64,000 bases of DNA from Pantoea piersonii (GCF_003612015.1 NZ_RARB01000007.1:162721-226720), one strand, 5' to 3'. Positions 20,798-30,722 are shown, numbered from the stretch's first letter. Notes: generated by a model from the sequence alone, not told the origin. Numbers and translations: made by a program.

Positions 20798-21613
20798 ATG
20801 GCTTTTCAGACATGGCAAGTCGGACTGGATATTCAGAATACGCAGCTCTGCGCTCTCGCTATACAGCGCCGGCGCGGCGGCTGGCAACTGTGCCGCTGGT
20901 GGCAGCAAGGGCTGCCGCAAGATACGTTAAGAAACGGCGTGCTGCAATCTTCGCCTGAATTGCAGGCGGCGCTGCGCATGTTGCAACAGCAGCTGCCGCA
21001 GCGCTATTCGCTGCGCGTTGGGCTGCCGACGCAGCTGGTACTGCAACGGTCGCTGGCTCTGCCGACGCAGCGTCTGCAAGAGCCTGCGCTGGAACGTTAC
21101 GTGACGTCGGCGGCGCAGCGTCTCTTTCCTGTCGAACCGGAAGCGCTGGCGCTGGATTACCGCGCCAGCGAAGCGGATCGCCAGCTTTACATAACGGCCG
21201 CACGGCAGGCGGTGATCGCGCAGTGGCTGGCGCCGCTGCAGCAGAGCGCGCTGCGGCCCCGGGTTTTTGAACTGACGACGCATGCGCTGGCGCTGACGGC
21301 GCAGGCCGCTGGGCTGGCCGATGATGCCGCGCTGCTGCTCTGTCACGACGCCCAATGGCTCTGGTATAGCCGCGCCGGCGAGAGCGTCGTCGGCAGCGCC
21401 AGTCTGGACATAACCGCAGAAGACGTCGCGCAGCGCTCCTTTCCTTACGCCAGCACGCTGTACGGCTGCGCGCCCTCCGATGTCGTTCTGCCCGCTGCAT
21501 TTTCTCCTTTCTCGCCGTTCAGGCTGTTTACGTATCAGCAGCCGCCGCTGCCGCAGCAGGAAGCGGCGTTCTGTATCGCCGCCGGGCTGGCGCTGCGCCC
21601 GGAGGACTGCTGA
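20798..21613 (+). CDS. hofM: PilM-like protein HofM (DNA utilisation)
   Basis: HofM resembles PilM, the actin-like cytoplasmic component of type IV pilus assembly. In enterics the hofMNOPQ (com-like) genes are required to use DNA as nutrient. The 271-residue product begins MAFQTWQVGLDIQNTQ; the start at 20798 is supported by AAGGAG at 20783-20788, whereas the frame extending to 20756 begins with TTG and lacks a site. Sequence is variable across the family, so identity rests on position between mrcA and hofN plus the PilM-like DIQ N-terminus. The stop overlaps the hofN start (ATGA). Confidence 0.88.
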   Translation: MAFQTWQVGLDIQNTQLCALAIQRRRGGWQLCRWWQQGLPQDTLRNGVLQSSPELQAALRMLQQQLPQRYSLRVGLPTQLVLQRSLALPTQRLQEPALERYVTSAAQRLFPVEPEALALDYRASEADRQLYITAARQAVIAQWLAPLQQSALRPRVFELTTHALALTAQAAGLADDAALLLCHDAQWLWYSRAGESVVGSASLDITAEDVAQRSFPYASTLYGCAPSDVVLPAAFSPFSPFRLFTYQQPPLPQQEAAFCIAAGLALRPEDC

Positions 21614-22155
21614 TGATTGCGGTGAATTTGCTGCCGTGGCGGCATGCGCGTCTGCGACGTCAGCGCCGCGCCGCCCTGGGCGTTGGCGCGACGCTGTTGC
21701 TGTTGCTGATGCTGGCCGCAGTCTTACAGCTCTGGCATCTCAACCGTATCAGCCAGCAGTTAAGGAGCGCGCAGAACGACGCGCACGATGCGCTGACGAC
21801 GATCGCCCGGCAGCTCAGCCAGCGTCGCGATCTGCAGCAGCAGCTGGCTATGCAGCAGACGCAGTGGCGCAACGCGCAGCACCACGCTGCGGAACTGATG
21901 CGGTGGCATCATTTCTGGCAGGCGCTGCCGACGCTGCTGCCTGACCAGCTCTGGCTGGAGCGCGTGGAAAAAGAGCCGGCGCGTCTGAGCGTAGAAGGGC
22001 GCTCGCTGGATATGGGGGCGATAGACGAACTGCGTCGACGGCTCGGCGAACAGACGCTGTTTGCGGCGGTCAAGCAGGGCGATGTAGCGCGTCAGCCGGA
22101 CGGTTACTATCGTTTTGCGCTGCGCGCCCGGCTTGAGGAGCCCGGCGATGAATAG
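21613..22155 (+). CDS. hofN: PilN-like inner-membrane protein HofN
   Basis: A 180-residue bitopic membrane protein of the PilN type: short cytoplasmic N-terminus MIAVNLLPWRHARLRRQ (the NLLPWR motif is characteristic of PilN), one TM helix at about residues 22-42, then a periplasmic Gln-rich coiled coil and ferredoxin-like domain. PilN joins cytoplasmic PilM to PilO in type IV pilus machines. It overlaps both hofM (ATGA) and hofO, a translationally coupled chain. Confidence 0.9.
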   Translation: MIAVNLLPWRHARLRRQRRAALGVGATLLLLLMLAAVLQLWHLNRISQQLRSAQNDAHDALTTIARQLSQRRDLQQQLAMQQTQWRNAQHHAAELMRWHHFWQALPTLLPDQLWLERVEKEPARLSVEGRSLDMGAIDELRRRLGEQTLFAAVKQGDVARQPDGYYRFALRARLEEPGDE

Positions 22156-22639
22156 CGTGCTGGAGCGCTGGCTGCGTCTGCCGCTGCGCGGACAGATCGC
22201 TATGGCGACGGCGTGCTTTGTCCTGGCGACGCTGGTGTTGTGGCTGCTGCTTGTGCGGCCGCAGCGGCTGGCGCAGCAGGAGCTGCGCGTCGACATCGCA
22301 AGGCTTGAACAGTCATATCAGCAGCAGCTGGCGCAGCTTAGCGCGCTGCCTGCGGAGGCGTTGCTACGGGCGCAGCTGACCGATATCGCAGACCACTCTG
22401 ACGCCCCCCGTGCCGTGCCGCTTGAAACGCTGCTGGCGGCGCGCGGCAGCCAGCTGGAGGCGTGGCAGCCTGAGTCGGAGCCGCGCAGCGTAACGCTGCT
22501 GCTGGCGTGGGAGCAGTTTCAGCCGTTGTTCGCCGATCTGGCAAGTACAGAGGTTCCTTTCCCTGCGCGCTTCTTGCTTGAGGCGAGACAGGGGAAAGTA
22601 TGGGCGAGACTCTGGCTGGAGGGCGACGATGCACGCTAA
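22148..22639 (+). CDS. hofO: PilO-like inner-membrane protein HofO
   Basis: A 163-residue protein with one TM helix near the N-terminus (about residues 17-36) followed by a periplasmic coiled-coil/ferredoxin-like region rich in Leu, Ala and Gln. This is the architecture of PilO/PulM-type alignment-complex proteins. The start is the ATG at 22148, overlapping the hofN stop by 8 bp; upstream codons in this frame lie inside hofN. Sequence is poorly conserved, so assignment is mainly by order in hofMNOPQ. Confidence 0.85.
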   Translation: MNSVLERWLRLPLRGQIAMATACFVLATLVLWLLLVRPQRLAQQELRVDIARLEQSYQQQLAQLSALPAEALLRAQLTDIADHSDAPRAVPLETLLAARGSQLEAWQPESEPRSVTLLLAWEQFQPLFADLASTEVPFPARFLLEARQGKVWARLWLEGDDAR

Positions 22640-23015
22640 ATGGCTGCTCCTCTGGCTGAGCGCAGCCAGTCTGTATGCCGCGCCGCGCGACCCGTTTCAG
22701 CCGCTGGCGAGCAGCCTGTGCGTCGCGCCGACCGCCCTGACCGGCTGGCGACTGCAGGGCGTGCTGGGACGAGCGGCTGCCCTGCGCGCCTGGCTGGTTT
22801 CTCCCCAGGGCACCATCGTTAAGATCGCCCTGGCGGATCCCCTTCCGCTGTCGGGCTGGCGAATGAGCGCCATCGCGCCTCGCAGCCTGACGCTAACAAC
22901 AAGCAGCGGCTGCTCGCCGCAGATGATCACTTTCTCCCTGAAAGGAAGCGCTTATGCTCAGGATAATCCTCTTTCTGCTGGCGAGCCTCTGGCTGGCGCC
23001 GACGCTGGCGAATGA
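22629..23015 (+). CDS. hofP: PilP-like protein HofP
   Basis: A 128-residue protein with a likely signal peptide (MHAKWLLLWLSAASLYA) followed by RDPFQPL, the motif that starts the conserved PilP/HofP segment, and a small beta domain (GWRLQGVLGRAAALRAWLVS). PilP-type proteins link the inner-membrane PilNO complex to the secretin. It overlaps hofO by 11 bp and hofQ by 62 bp, the latter an unusually long overlap. Confidence 0.85.
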   Translation: MHAKWLLLWLSAASLYAAPRDPFQPLASSLCVAPTALTGWRLQGVLGRAAALRAWLVSPQGTIVKIALADPLPLSGWRMSAIAPRSLTLTTSSGCSPQMITFSLKGSAYAQDNPLSAGEPLAGADAGE

Positions 23016-24219
23016 CGACGATAACGGCCAGCGGCTCAGCCTCAATTTCGATGATGCGCCGGTAGCCCGGATTCTGCAGGCGCTGGCGGATTATCAGCAC
23101 CTTAACCTGTTAATCGCCCCTGGCGTGGAGGGAAGCCTCTCGCTGCGGCTTGATGACGTGCCCTGGAAGCAGGCGCTGTCGCTGGTGACGCGGCTGGCGG
23201 CGCTCACGGTAGTGGAAGAGGAGAACGTGCTGCTGGTCTACCCCGACAGCTGGCTACAGCAACAGCAGCAAGAGCAGGCGGCCAGCACGCCGCCGCCGCT
23301 GGAGCTGCGCGCCGTGACGCTGCACTACGCTAACGCGGCAGAGGTCTATCGCAGCCTGCAGGGGGAGCGGCAGACGCTGCTGACGCCGCGCGGCAGCGTG
23401 ACCCTGGATGCGCGCGCTAATGCCTTGCTGCTGCGCGATACGCCCTCGGCGCTCAGGGATGCCGAACGCTGGCTGCAGGCGCTTGATGTGCCGCTTGAGC
23501 AGGTCGAGCTGGCGGCGCATATCGTCACCATCAGCGAGGAGACGCTGCGCGAACTCGGCGTTAACTGGAACCTGTCTGCCAGCGCGGACGCGGTGACCGA
23601 CGCGTTGCGTAATCCACGACTGGCGATTCCACTGGCGGCGAGCTCGCCGGGAATAACGGCGGGCGTCACGCTGGCGCGGGTCGGCGGTCGGCTGCTCGAT
23701 CTGGAGCTAAGTGCGCTGGAGCAGGAAAACCAGGTCGATATTATCGCCAGTCCGCGTCTGTTCACCTCGCACCAGCAGAAGGCGATGATCAAGCAGGGCA
23801 GCGAAATTCCGTATGAAGTTTCGGCAGGCAACAGCGGCGCGACTACTATTGAATTTAAAGAGGCGGTGCTGGGCATGGAGGTCACGCCTGATGTACTGGG
23901 CAACGGGCGCATCCACCTGAAAATCCGTATCAGCCAGAACGTGCCGGGCCGTGCGATTCAGAACGGCGACAGCAGCATACTCTCCATTGATAAGCAGGAG
24001 ATCGAAACGCAGGTCACCCTGAAAGATGGCGAAACCCTGGCGCTGGGCGGTATTTTTCAGCAGCAGCGAAGCCGGGGCGAAAATCGCGTGCCGGTGCTGG
24101 GCAATATCCCGCTGCTGGGGGCGCTGTTTCGTCATCAGACCGCGGAAAATAAAAAACGCGAGCTGGTAATCTTCATTACGCCGCGATTGGTCAGGGAAGC
24201 AGCGCTTACGGCCGGATAA
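22954..24219 (+). CDS. hofQ: Outer-membrane secretin HofQ
   Basis: A 421-residue secretin of the PilQ/ComE type forming an outer-membrane pore thought to admit DNA. It shows a signal peptide (MLRIILFLLASLWLAPTLA), secretin N-domains (LNFDDAPVARILQALADYQ; KH-like repeats), and the C-terminal secretin domain with the signature around ASPRLFTSHQQKAMIKQGSEIPY and VPVLGNIPLLGALFRHQT. No lipid-attachment Cys follows the signal peptide. It is last in hofMNOPQ; aroK follows after 360 bp, with no strong terminator seen. Confidence 0.93.
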   Translation: MLRIILFLLASLWLAPTLANDDDNGQRLSLNFDDAPVARILQALADYQHLNLLIAPGVEGSLSLRLDDVPWKQALSLVTRLAALTVVEEENVLLVYPDSWLQQQQQEQAASTPPPLELRAVTLHYANAAEVYRSLQGERQTLLTPRGSVTLDARANALLLRDTPSALRDAERWLQALDVPLEQVELAAHIVTISEETLRELGVNWNLSASADAVTDALRNPRLAIPLAASSPGITAGVTLARVGGRLLDLELSALEQENQVDIIASPRLFTSHQQKAMIKQGSEIPYEVSAGNSGATTIEFKEAVLGMEVTPDVLGNGRIHLKIRISQNVPGRAIQNGDSSILSIDKQEIETQVTLKDGETLALGGIFQQQRSRGENRVPVLGNIPLLGALFRHQTAENKKRELVIFITPRLVREAALTAG

Positions 24220-24579
24220 ACCGGAAAATGCGCTCCGTAGTGCCAACTGCGTTGACGCAGGACTGGAATTAGCATACAAGGTTTAGCGATTTTTAGAACG
24301 CTGTAACCGTCCCGACGGCGCGTATCCGTCAGGGTCAGATATCTCTCCTGAAGGCGGCGCGTAAAAAGCGCAGCGCTAATGCGCATCGTTTCGCATATTG
24401 CACACCGGTCCCGCAAGGGGAATGCCGGGCGCGATTTATTCGGTTGCCAAACGCCCTTGAGTGTTGAGATAATTTTTCGTCTGACTCTTGCTAACGCTCA
24501 TGAGGTCTCAGTTCCTGTCCCGCCAGCGATATCGCTGAACGCGGGGTATCATCAACGAATTCTTAGTAATACCGACAAA
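24220..24579 (+). promoter_or_regulatory. aroK leader region
   Basis: 360 bp between hofQ and aroK with no assigned gene. It should contain the aroKB promoter(s). The frame of aroK stays open upstream for 67 codons (from 24379), giving a peptide-like sequence with no ribosome-binding site; AroK homology begins only at 24580. GGTCCCGCAAGGGGAATGCC (24409-24428) and the AT-rich 24459-24482 stretch stand out, but no known operator was recognised. Confidence 0.45.
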
Positions 24580-25101
24580 ATGGCAGAGAAACGCAATATC
24601 TTTCTGGTTGGGCCGATGGGTGCCGGCAAAAGCACTATTGGTCGTCAGTTAGCTCAGCAACTCAATATGGAATTTTTCGATTCCGATCAGGAAATTGAGC
24701 GACGTACCGGAGCGGATGTGGGCTGGGTATTTGACGTCGAGGGCGAAGCTGGATTTCGTGACCGCGAAGAAAAAATCATTAACGAGCTGACCGAGAAGCA
24801 GGGCATTGTCCTGGCGACCGGCGGCGGTTCCGTCAAATCTCGGGAAACACGCAATCGTCTCTCCGCCCGCGGTGTCGTGGTGTATCTTGAAACCACCATT
24901 GAGAAACAGCTGGCACGCACGCAGCGCGATAAAAAGCGCCCGTTGCTGCAGGTTGATTCACCGCCGCGTGAAGTGCTTGAAGCGCTGGCGGGCGAGCGCA
25001 ACCCGCTCTATGAAGAGATCGCGGATGTCACCATTCGTACTGACGATCAAAGTGCGAAAGTGGTGGCCAACCAGATTATCCACATGTTGGAAAAAAACTG
25101 A
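24580..25101 (+). CDS. aroK: Shikimate kinase I
   Basis: AroK phosphorylates shikimate at the 3-hydroxyl using ATP, in the chorismate pathway. The 173-residue protein is almost identical in layout to E. coli AroK: P-loop GPMGAGKST (residues 11-19), shikimate-binding DSD and GGGSV, LID region QRDKKRPLL. The start at 24580 ([10 protein letters not shown]) is the E. coli start, though the frame is open upstream. aroB follows after 38 bp and forms one operon with it. Confidence 0.98.
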   Translation: MAEKRNIFLVGPMGAGKSTIGRQLAQQLNMEFFDSDQEIERRTGADVGWVFDVEGEAGFRDREEKIINELTEKQGIVLATGGGSVKSRETRNRLSARGVVVYLETTIEKQLARTQRDKKRPLLQVDSPPREVLEALAGERNPLYEEIADVTIRTDDQSAKVVANQIIHMLEKN

Positions 25102-25139
25102 TCTAATGCCGAAAGGCTCAGTAACAGGTATCGAGCATC

Positions 25140-26228
25140 ATGGAGAAGATCACCGTCTCACTGGGAGAGCGTAGCTATCCCATCACCATTGCCGCCGGAC
25201 TGTTCAAGGATCCGGCTTCTTTTTGGCCGCTGAAAGCGGGTGATAACGCGATGCTGGTCACCAACCAGACGCTGGAGCCGCTCTATCTTGAAAAGCTCTC
25301 GGCGCTGCTGACGGCTGCGGGCGTCAAAGTGGATCAGGTGATTCTACCCGACGGCGAGCAGTACAAAACGCTGGCTGTGATGGATGAGGTCTTTACCGCG
25401 TTACTACAAAAGCCGCACGGCCGCGACACCACGCTTATTGCGCTGGGCGGCGGCGTGATCGGCGATCTTACCGGCTTTGCGGCCGCCAGCTATCAGCGCG
25501 GCGTGCGCTTTATTCAGGTGCCCACCACGCTGCTGTCGCAGGTCGATTCATCGGTCGGCGGCAAAACGGCCGTTAACCACCCGTTAGGCAAAAACATGAT
25601 CGGCGCTTTCTACCAGCCCGCATCGGTAGTGATCGATACTGACTGTCTGCGCACGCTGCCGCCGCGCGAGCTGGCTTCAGGCCTGGCGGAAGTGATCAAA
25701 TACGGCATTATTCTGGACGGCGATTTCTTTAGCTGGCTGGAGCAAAACCTCGATGCACTGCTGGCGCTGGATGAACAGGCGACAGCCTGGTGCATTCGCC
25801 GCTGCTGCGAGCTTAAGGCAGAGGTCGTCGCGGCGGATGAGCATGAGCATGGCCAGCGCGCGCTGCTGAACCTGGGGCACACCTTCGGCCACGCCATCGA
25901 GGCGCATATGGGCTACGGCAACTGGCTGCACGGCGAAGCCGTCGCGGCGGGGATGGTCATGGCGGCGCGCACGGCGCAGCGTCTGGGCCAGTTCAGCGAG
26001 GCCGACACGCAGCGTATCATCGCGCTGTTGCAGCGCGCCGGTCTGCCGGTGCACGGCCCGGAGAGCATGAAGGCGGAAGATTATCTGCCGCATATGCTGC
26101 GCGATAAAAAGGTGCTGGGTGGCGAGCTGCGGCTGGTGCTGCCGCTGGCGTTAGGCCGCTCCGAAGTGCGCGGCGGCGTGGCGCATGATATGGTGCTGGC
26201 TGCAATTAACGACTGTCAGAAACCCTGA
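25140..26228 (+). CDS. aroB: 3-dehydroquinate synthase
   Basis: AroB turns DAHP into 3-dehydroquinate, the second step of the shikimate pathway, using NAD and a divalent metal. The 362-residue protein shows the dinucleotide-binding [13 protein letters not shown], active-site segment [22 protein letters not shown], and metal ligands in [12 protein letters not shown] and the [12 protein letters not shown] motif. Length equals the E. coli enzyme. It lies in the aroKB-damX-dam-rpe-gph-trpS superoperon order. Confidence 0.98.
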   Translation: MEKITVSLGERSYPITIAAGLFKDPASFWPLKAGDNAMLVTNQTLEPLYLEKLSALLTAAGVKVDQVILPDGEQYKTLAVMDEVFTALLQKPHGRDTTLIALGGGVIGDLTGFAAASYQRGVRFIQVPTTLLSQVDSSVGGKTAVNHPLGKNMIGAFYQPASVVIDTDCLRTLPPRELASGLAEVIKYGIILDGDFFSWLEQNLDALLALDEQATAWCIRRCCELKAEVVAADEHEHGQRALLNLGHTFGHAIEAHMGYGNWLHGEAVAAGMVMAARTAQRLGQFSEADTQRIIALLQRAGLPVHGPESMKAEDYLPHMLRDKKVLGGELRLVLPLALGRSEVRGGVAHDMVLAAINDCQKP

Positions 26229-26300
26229 ATATAAGCAGTTAAGTGGTGACGCGGCGCGCGGGGTGCGCATGGCCGAATGCCGCTTTACGGAGGAGGCAAA

Positions 26301-27368
26301 ATGGATGAGTTTAAACCGGAAGACGAGTTAAAACCTGACGCCAGCGACCGCCGTCCCTCGCGCCCGCGTAAGACGGCTTCTGCACCTAAAGTACCGGTTT
26401 CGCGCCAGCATATGATGATGGGCATCGGCATTCTGGTGCTGTTGCTGCTGGTGCTTGGCATTGGATCGGCGCTGAAAGGCCCCGATGAGAGCAAACCGGC
26501 GGCAGGCAACGGCGCGAAGAACGCACCGGCTTCCTCCGGCGGCAACGGCGGCGAAAAGAGCATCGATCTTTCCGGCTCGACCACCATGAGCGGCGGGCAG
26601 ACGGCGCCGACGGAAGGCGCAGCCCCAGGCAACGCGCCGGTCGATGGCAGTGCGCCAGCCAGTGGCAGCGCGCCGCGCGACGTCTCTATGCCGCCGGTCT
26701 CCTCTACGCCGACGCAGGCAGCGCCGGTGGAGGCGCCCGCCAGTCAGCAGCGCGTCACTTTGCCTGGCGATCTCAACAGCGCGCTGAGCAATCAGCAGCA
26801 GCAGGTTGATAACGCCGCACAGGGCGGCAGCTCGCTGCCGACTGCGCCGGCGACCGTCAGCGGTAGCGCTGGCAACAGCATTAGCGCGCCTGCGGCGACG
26901 CGTTCGGCCACGCCACGCCCCGCTGCGCAGCCGCATGCGTCACGCGAACCGGCGCATAAATCCGCCGCAGCCAGCCGCCCAGCGGCCAGCGAAAGCCGCA
27001 CTCATACCACGCCAGCGCGTCCTGCCCTTGGCAGCACGACAAGCGGCAACGGCGCGGCATCCAGCAGCAGCGCGACAGCCAGCAGCAGCGCAGCAGGCAA
27101 GTCGGTGCCGGGCGGCAACTATACGCTGCAGCTGAGCGGCGCCTCGCGTGCAGAAAGCCTGAACGCCTGGGCGAAGAAACAAAATCTCAGCGGCTATCAC
27201 GTCTACAAAACCACCCGCAACGGCCAGCCGTGGTACGTGCTGGTGAGCGGATCTTACGCGACCTCGGCGGACGCCCGACGCGCCGTCGCCTCGCTGCCCG
27301 CAGAAGTACGCGCGCAAAATCCCTGGGTGAAGCCCGTGAGTCAGGTTAAAAAAGAAGCCAGCCAGTAA
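26301..27368 (+). CDS. damX: Cell division protein DamX (SPOR domain), shortened
   Basis: DamX is a bitopic inner-membrane protein recruited to the septal ring through its SPOR domain, which binds denuded glycan. The 355-residue product has an acidic cytoplasmic N-terminus, one TM helix (about residues 38-58), a long low-complexity periplasmic linker rich in Pro, Ala, Ser, Gly and Thr, and a C-terminal SPOR domain (GGNYTLQLSGASRAESLNAW through WYVLVSGSYATSADARRAV). The start at 26301 has GGAGG just upstream. E. coli DamX is 428 residues, so the linker is shorter here. Confidence 0.95.
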   Translation: MDEFKPEDELKPDASDRRPSRPRKTASAPKVPVSRQHMMMGIGILVLLLLVLGIGSALKGPDESKPAAGNGAKNAPASSGGNGGEKSIDLSGSTTMSGGQTAPTEGAAPGNAPVDGSAPASGSAPRDVSMPPVSSTPTQAAPVEAPASQQRVTLPGDLNSALSNQQQQVDNAAQGGSSLPTAPATVSGSAGNSISAPAATRSATPRPAAQPHASREPAHKSAAASRPAASESRTHTTPARPALGSTTSGNGAASSSSATASSSAAGKSVPGGNYTLQLSGASRAESLNAWAKKQNLSGYHVYKTTRNGQPWYVLVSGSYATSADARRAVASLPAEVRAQNPWVKPVSQVKKEASQ

Positions 27369-27375
27369 ACCATGT

Positions 27376-27396
27376 GGGGCCGGTTAATCCGGCCCC
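27376..27396 (+). terminator. Hairpin between damX and dam
   Basis: GGGGCCGG (27376-27383) and CCGGCCCC (27389-27396) form an 8-bp stem with a TTAAT loop, 8 bp after the damX stop. There is no U-run after it, so it may attenuate or define an mRNA end within the operon rather than terminate fully. Confidence 0.5.
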
Positions 27397-27462
27397 GTTG
27401 ATAAGCGCCGTTCTGCTGTCGGTCCGCCACAGCTCCACAATAAGATGTATAACCACGACAGC

Positions 27463-28275
27463 ATGAAGAAAAATCGCGCTTTCCTGAAATGGGCAGGAGG
27501 CAAATACCCTCTGATGGAGGATATCCGTCGCCATCTGCCGCAAGGCGACTGCCTGATTGAGCCATTTGTCGGCGCGGGTTCGGTGTTTCTCAACACCGAC
27601 TATGAGCGCTACCATCTGGCGGATATCAACAGCGACCTGATTAATCTCTATAACATCGTTAAAGACCGCAGCGCGGTATTTATTGAGGATGCGCGTCGGC
27701 TCTTCTCGCCGGAAGGCAATACGTCGGAGTGCTATTACCTGCGCCGCACCGCCTTTAACGCCAGCAGCGACGCCTATGAGCGCGCGCTGCTGTTTCTCTA
27801 TCTTAACCGCCACGGTTACAACGGCTTATGCCGCTATAATCTGCGCGGCGAGTTCAACGTGCCCTTCGGCCGCTACCGCAAGCCCTATTTTCCTGAGGCT
27901 GAACTGCTATGGTTTGCTGAGCGGGCGCAAAAGGCGACCTTTGTCTGCGAATCGTACGATGTTACCCTGACTAACGCGCAGGCGGGTTCGGTGGTCTATT
28001 GCGATCCGCCCTATGCGCCGCTGTCGGCAACGGCCAATTTTACGGCCTACCACACCAACAGCTTTAGCCTGCGGGAGCAGCAGCATCTTGCGGAGCTGGC
28101 GTCGCGGCTGGCGCTGGAGAGCCGCATACCGGTTCTGATCTCTAATCACGATACCGCGCTGACGCGTCTCTGGTATCAGGATGCAGTCTTACATGTGGTT
28201 AAAGCACGGCGTTCTATCAGTCGGAGCATAACGGGTCGCACACAGGTCGACGAACTGCTGGCACTTTACTGCTAG
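27463..28275 (+). CDS. dam: DNA adenine methyltransferase Dam (GATC)
   Basis: Dam methylates adenine N6 in GATC, serving mismatch repair, replication timing and gene control. The 270-residue protein has the SAM motif FVGAGSVFLN (about residues 35-44), catalytic DPPY at 181-184, and the target-recognition region RHGYNGLCRYNLRGEFNVPFGRY. The start MKKNRAFLKWAGGKYPL at 27463 equals the E. coli N-terminus; an ATG at 27445 in frame would add six residues. The C-terminus ends at VDELLALYC, about eight residues shorter than E. coli Dam. Confidence 0.97.
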   Translation: MKKNRAFLKWAGGKYPLMEDIRRHLPQGDCLIEPFVGAGSVFLNTDYERYHLADINSDLINLYNIVKDRSAVFIEDARRLFSPEGNTSECYYLRRTAFNASSDAYERALLFLYLNRHGYNGLCRYNLRGEFNVPFGRYRKPYFPEAELLWFAERAQKATFVCESYDVTLTNAQAGSVVYCDPPYAPLSATANFTAYHTNSFSLREQQHLAELASRLALESRIPVLISNHDTALTRLWYQDAVLHVVKARRSISRSITGRTQVDELLALYC

Positions 28276-28341
28276 TCTGTTTCGTCCGCGACCAGGCATT
28301 ACGTCAGCCGCAAGGCTGGCGCACAACATTGGGAGAATCGG

Positions 28342-29025
28342 ATGAAACAATATTTGCTGGCCCCTTCAATCCTCTCGGCGGATTTTGCCCGCCTTGGTGA
28401 AGATACCGCAAAAGCGTTAGCCGCTGGCGGCAACGTGGTGCATTTCGACGTGATGGACAACCACTATGTTCCCAATCTGACGATGGGGCCGATGGTGCTG
28501 AAAGCGCTGCGCGACTACGGTATTACCGCGCCGATAGACGTGCATCTGATGGTTAAGCCGGTCGATGCGCTGATCCCGGAGTTCGCCAAAGCAGGCGCCA
28601 GCTATATCACCTTTCATCCCGAAGCGAGCGAGCACGTTGACCGCACGCTGCAGCTGATTAAAGAGCACGGCTGCAAAGCGGGCATGGTATTTAACCCCGC
28701 GACGCCGCTGAGCTACCTCGATTACGTGATGGATAAGCTCGACGTGATCCTGATTATGTCGGTCAATCCTGGCTTCGGCGGCCAGTCCTTTATTCCCGGT
28801 ACGCTGGATAAGCTGCGTGAAGCGCGCAGGCGCATCGATCACGGCGGCTACAATATTCGCCTGGAAGTGGACGGCGGCGTAAAAATTGACAATATCGCGC
28901 AGATCGCCGCGGCAGGTGCGGATATGTTCGTTGCCGGTTCGGCAATTTTCGGCCATCCCGACTACAAGAAAGTGATTGATGAAATGCGTCACGAACTGGA
29001 GAAGGTTAATGGCTCATTTCACTGA
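28342..29025 (+). CDS. rpe: Ribulose-phosphate 3-epimerase
   Basis: Rpe interconverts ribulose-5-phosphate and xylulose-5-phosphate in the pentose phosphate pathway. The 227-residue TIM barrel shows the metal-binding [14 protein letters not shown] and DVHLMV segments, the active-site loop [13 protein letters not shown], and phosphate-binding VDGGV and GSAIF motifs. A good ribosome-binding site (GGGAGAATCGG) precedes 28342. The gph start lies 17 bp inside the 3' end of rpe. Confidence 0.98.
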   Translation: MKQYLLAPSILSADFARLGEDTAKALAAGGNVVHFDVMDNHYVPNLTMGPMVLKALRDYGITAPIDVHLMVKPVDALIPEFAKAGASYITFHPEASEHVDRTLQLIKEHGCKAGMVFNPATPLSYLDYVMDKLDVILIMSVNPGFGGQSFIPGTLDKLREARRRIDHGGYNIRLEVDGGVKIDNIAQIAAAGADMFVAGSAIFGHPDYKKVIDEMRHELEKVNGSFH

Positions 29026-29689
29026 TATCCGCGCGCTGGCGTTCGATCTTGACGGTACGCTGGTGCACAGCGCGCCAGGGCTGGCGCAGGCTATCGACCA
29101 CGCGCTGGCGGATTTACAGCTGCCGCCCGCGGGCGTAGAGCGCGCCTCTACCTGGATCGGCAACGGCGCGGATGTGATGATGTCGCGCGCGCTGACCTGG
29201 GCGCTGGGCCGCGCGCCGCAGCCCGATGAGCAGCGCGACGCGCGCGCGCTGTTCGACAAACATTACGCCAGTACGGTGGAAGCGGGCAGCACGCTCTTTC
29301 CGCAGGTGAGAGAGACGCTGCTGGCGCTGCATGCCAAAGGCTTGCCGATGGCGATCGTCACCAATAAGCCGACGCCTTTCGTCGCGCCGCTGCTGGCGTC
29401 GCTGGGCATCGCCGAAGCCTTTACGCTGATCATTGGCGGCGATGACGTGATCGTAAAGAAACCGCACCCCGCCGCGATTTTTCTGGTGCTAGGCCGCTTC
29501 GGCGTGCTGCCGAATCAGCTTTTGTTCGTCGGCGATTCACGCAACGATATTCAGGCGGCCCAGGCCGCTGGGGTGCCGAACGTCGCCATGACCTATGGCT
29601 ATAACTACGGCGAGCCGATTTCCGGCAGCAACCCTGACTTGACTCTCGACTCTTTTGATGAACTTTTGCCCCTTCTCGGGCTGCACTAA
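29009..29689 (+). CDS. gph: Phosphoglycolate phosphatase
   Basis: Gph hydrolyses 2-phosphoglycolate, largely formed during repair of oxidative DNA breaks. The 226-residue HAD enzyme has motif [14 protein letters not shown] (nucleophile Asp13), motif [10 protein letters not shown], catalytic Lys in VKKPHP and motif [14 protein letters not shown]. The start at 29009 overlaps rpe by 17 bp and the gene ends 13 bp before trpS. Length is about that of other enteric homologues, slightly shorter than the 252-residue E. coli form. Confidence 0.97.
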   Translation: MAHFTDIRALAFDLDGTLVHSAPGLAQAIDHALADLQLPPAGVERASTWIGNGADVMMSRALTWALGRAPQPDEQRDARALFDKHYASTVEAGSTLFPQVRETLLALHAKGLPMAIVTNKPTPFVAPLLASLGIAEAFTLIIGGDDVIVKKPHPAAIFLVLGRFGVLPNQLLFVGDSRNDIQAAQAAGVPNVAMTYGYNYGEPISGSNPDLTLDSFDELLPLLGLH

Positions 29690-29702
29690 TCAGGACACAA
29701 GT

Positions 29703-30707
29703 ATGAGCAAACCCATTGTTTTCAGCGGCGCACAGCCGTCCGGCGAACTTACCATTGGCAACTATATGGGTGCGCTGCGTCAGTGGGTGCAGATGCAGGA
29801 CGATTTCCACTGCATTTACTGCATCGTCGATCTGCACGCCATCACCGTTCGTCAGGATCCGATCGCGCTGCGCAAGGCGACGCTGGATACGCTGGCGCTC
29901 TATCTCGCCTGCGGCATCGATCCCAGCAAGAGCACCATTTTCGTGCAGTCGCACGTACCGGAACATGCTCAGCTGAGCTGGGTGCTGAACTGTTACGCCT
30001 ATTTCGGCGAGCTGAGCCGCATGACTCAGTTCAAGGATAAATCGGCTCGCTACGAAGAGAACATTAACGCGGGTCTGTTTGATTATCCGGTGCTGATGGC
30101 GGCGGATATCCTGCTTTACCAGACCAATCAGGTGCCGGTAGGCGAAGACCAGAAGCAGCACCTTGAGCTGAGCCGCGATATCGCACAGCGTTTTAACGCC
30201 ATCTATGGCGATATTTTCCGCGTGCCTGAGCCTTTTATCCCGAAATCCGGCGCGCGCGTAATGTCGCTGCTGGAGCCGACCCGTAAGATGTCCAAATCGG
30301 ACGATAACCGCAATAACGTTATCGGCCTGCTGGAAGATCCGAAGTCGGTCGTCAAGAAGATCAAACGCGCCGTTACCGACTCCGAAGAGCCGCCAGTGGT
30401 GCGTTACGACGTCAAGGAGAAGGCCGGGGTGTCGAACCTGCTGGATATCCTGTCGGGCGTGACCGGCAAAACCATTGCCGAGCTGGAAGCGGAGTTCGAA
30501 GGCAAGATGTATGGCCACCTTAAGGGTGCCGTGGCGGATGCGGTATCCGGCATGCTCTCTGAGCTGCAGGAGCGTTACAACCGCTACCGCAACGATGAAG
30601 CCTTCCTGGAGCAAGTGATGCGCGACGGCGCGCAGAAAGCGCGTGCGCGTGCGCAGGAGACGCTGAAGAAGGTCTACGAAGCGATCGGCTTTGTCGCCGC
30701 GCCCTGA
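29703..30707 (+). CDS. trpS: Tryptophanyl-tRNA synthetase
   Basis: TrpS charges tRNA-Trp. The 334-residue class I synthetase has the HIGH-equivalent in [14 protein letters not shown] and the KMSKS loop as RKMSKSDDN. Length equals E. coli TrpS. It is the last gene of the damX-dam-rpe-gph-trpS run, closed by a hairpin terminator at 30723-30748. The start [14 protein letters not shown] at 29703 matches the family; the longer frame overlaps gph. Confidence 0.98.
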   Translation: MSKPIVFSGAQPSGELTIGNYMGALRQWVQMQDDFHCIYCIVDLHAITVRQDPIALRKATLDTLALYLACGIDPSKSTIFVQSHVPEHAQLSWVLNCYAYFGELSRMTQFKDKSARYEENINAGLFDYPVLMAADILLYQTNQVPVGEDQKQHLELSRDIAQRFNAIYGDIFRVPEPFIPKSGARVMSLLEPTRKMSKSDDNRNNVIGLLEDPKSVVKKIKRAVTDSEEPPVVRYDVKEKAGVSNLLDILSGVTGKTIAELEAEFEGKMYGHLKGAVADAVSGMLSELQERYNRYRNDEAFLEQVMRDGAQKARARAQETLKKVYEAIGFVAAP

Positions 30708-30722
30708 GACCCTGAAAAAATA

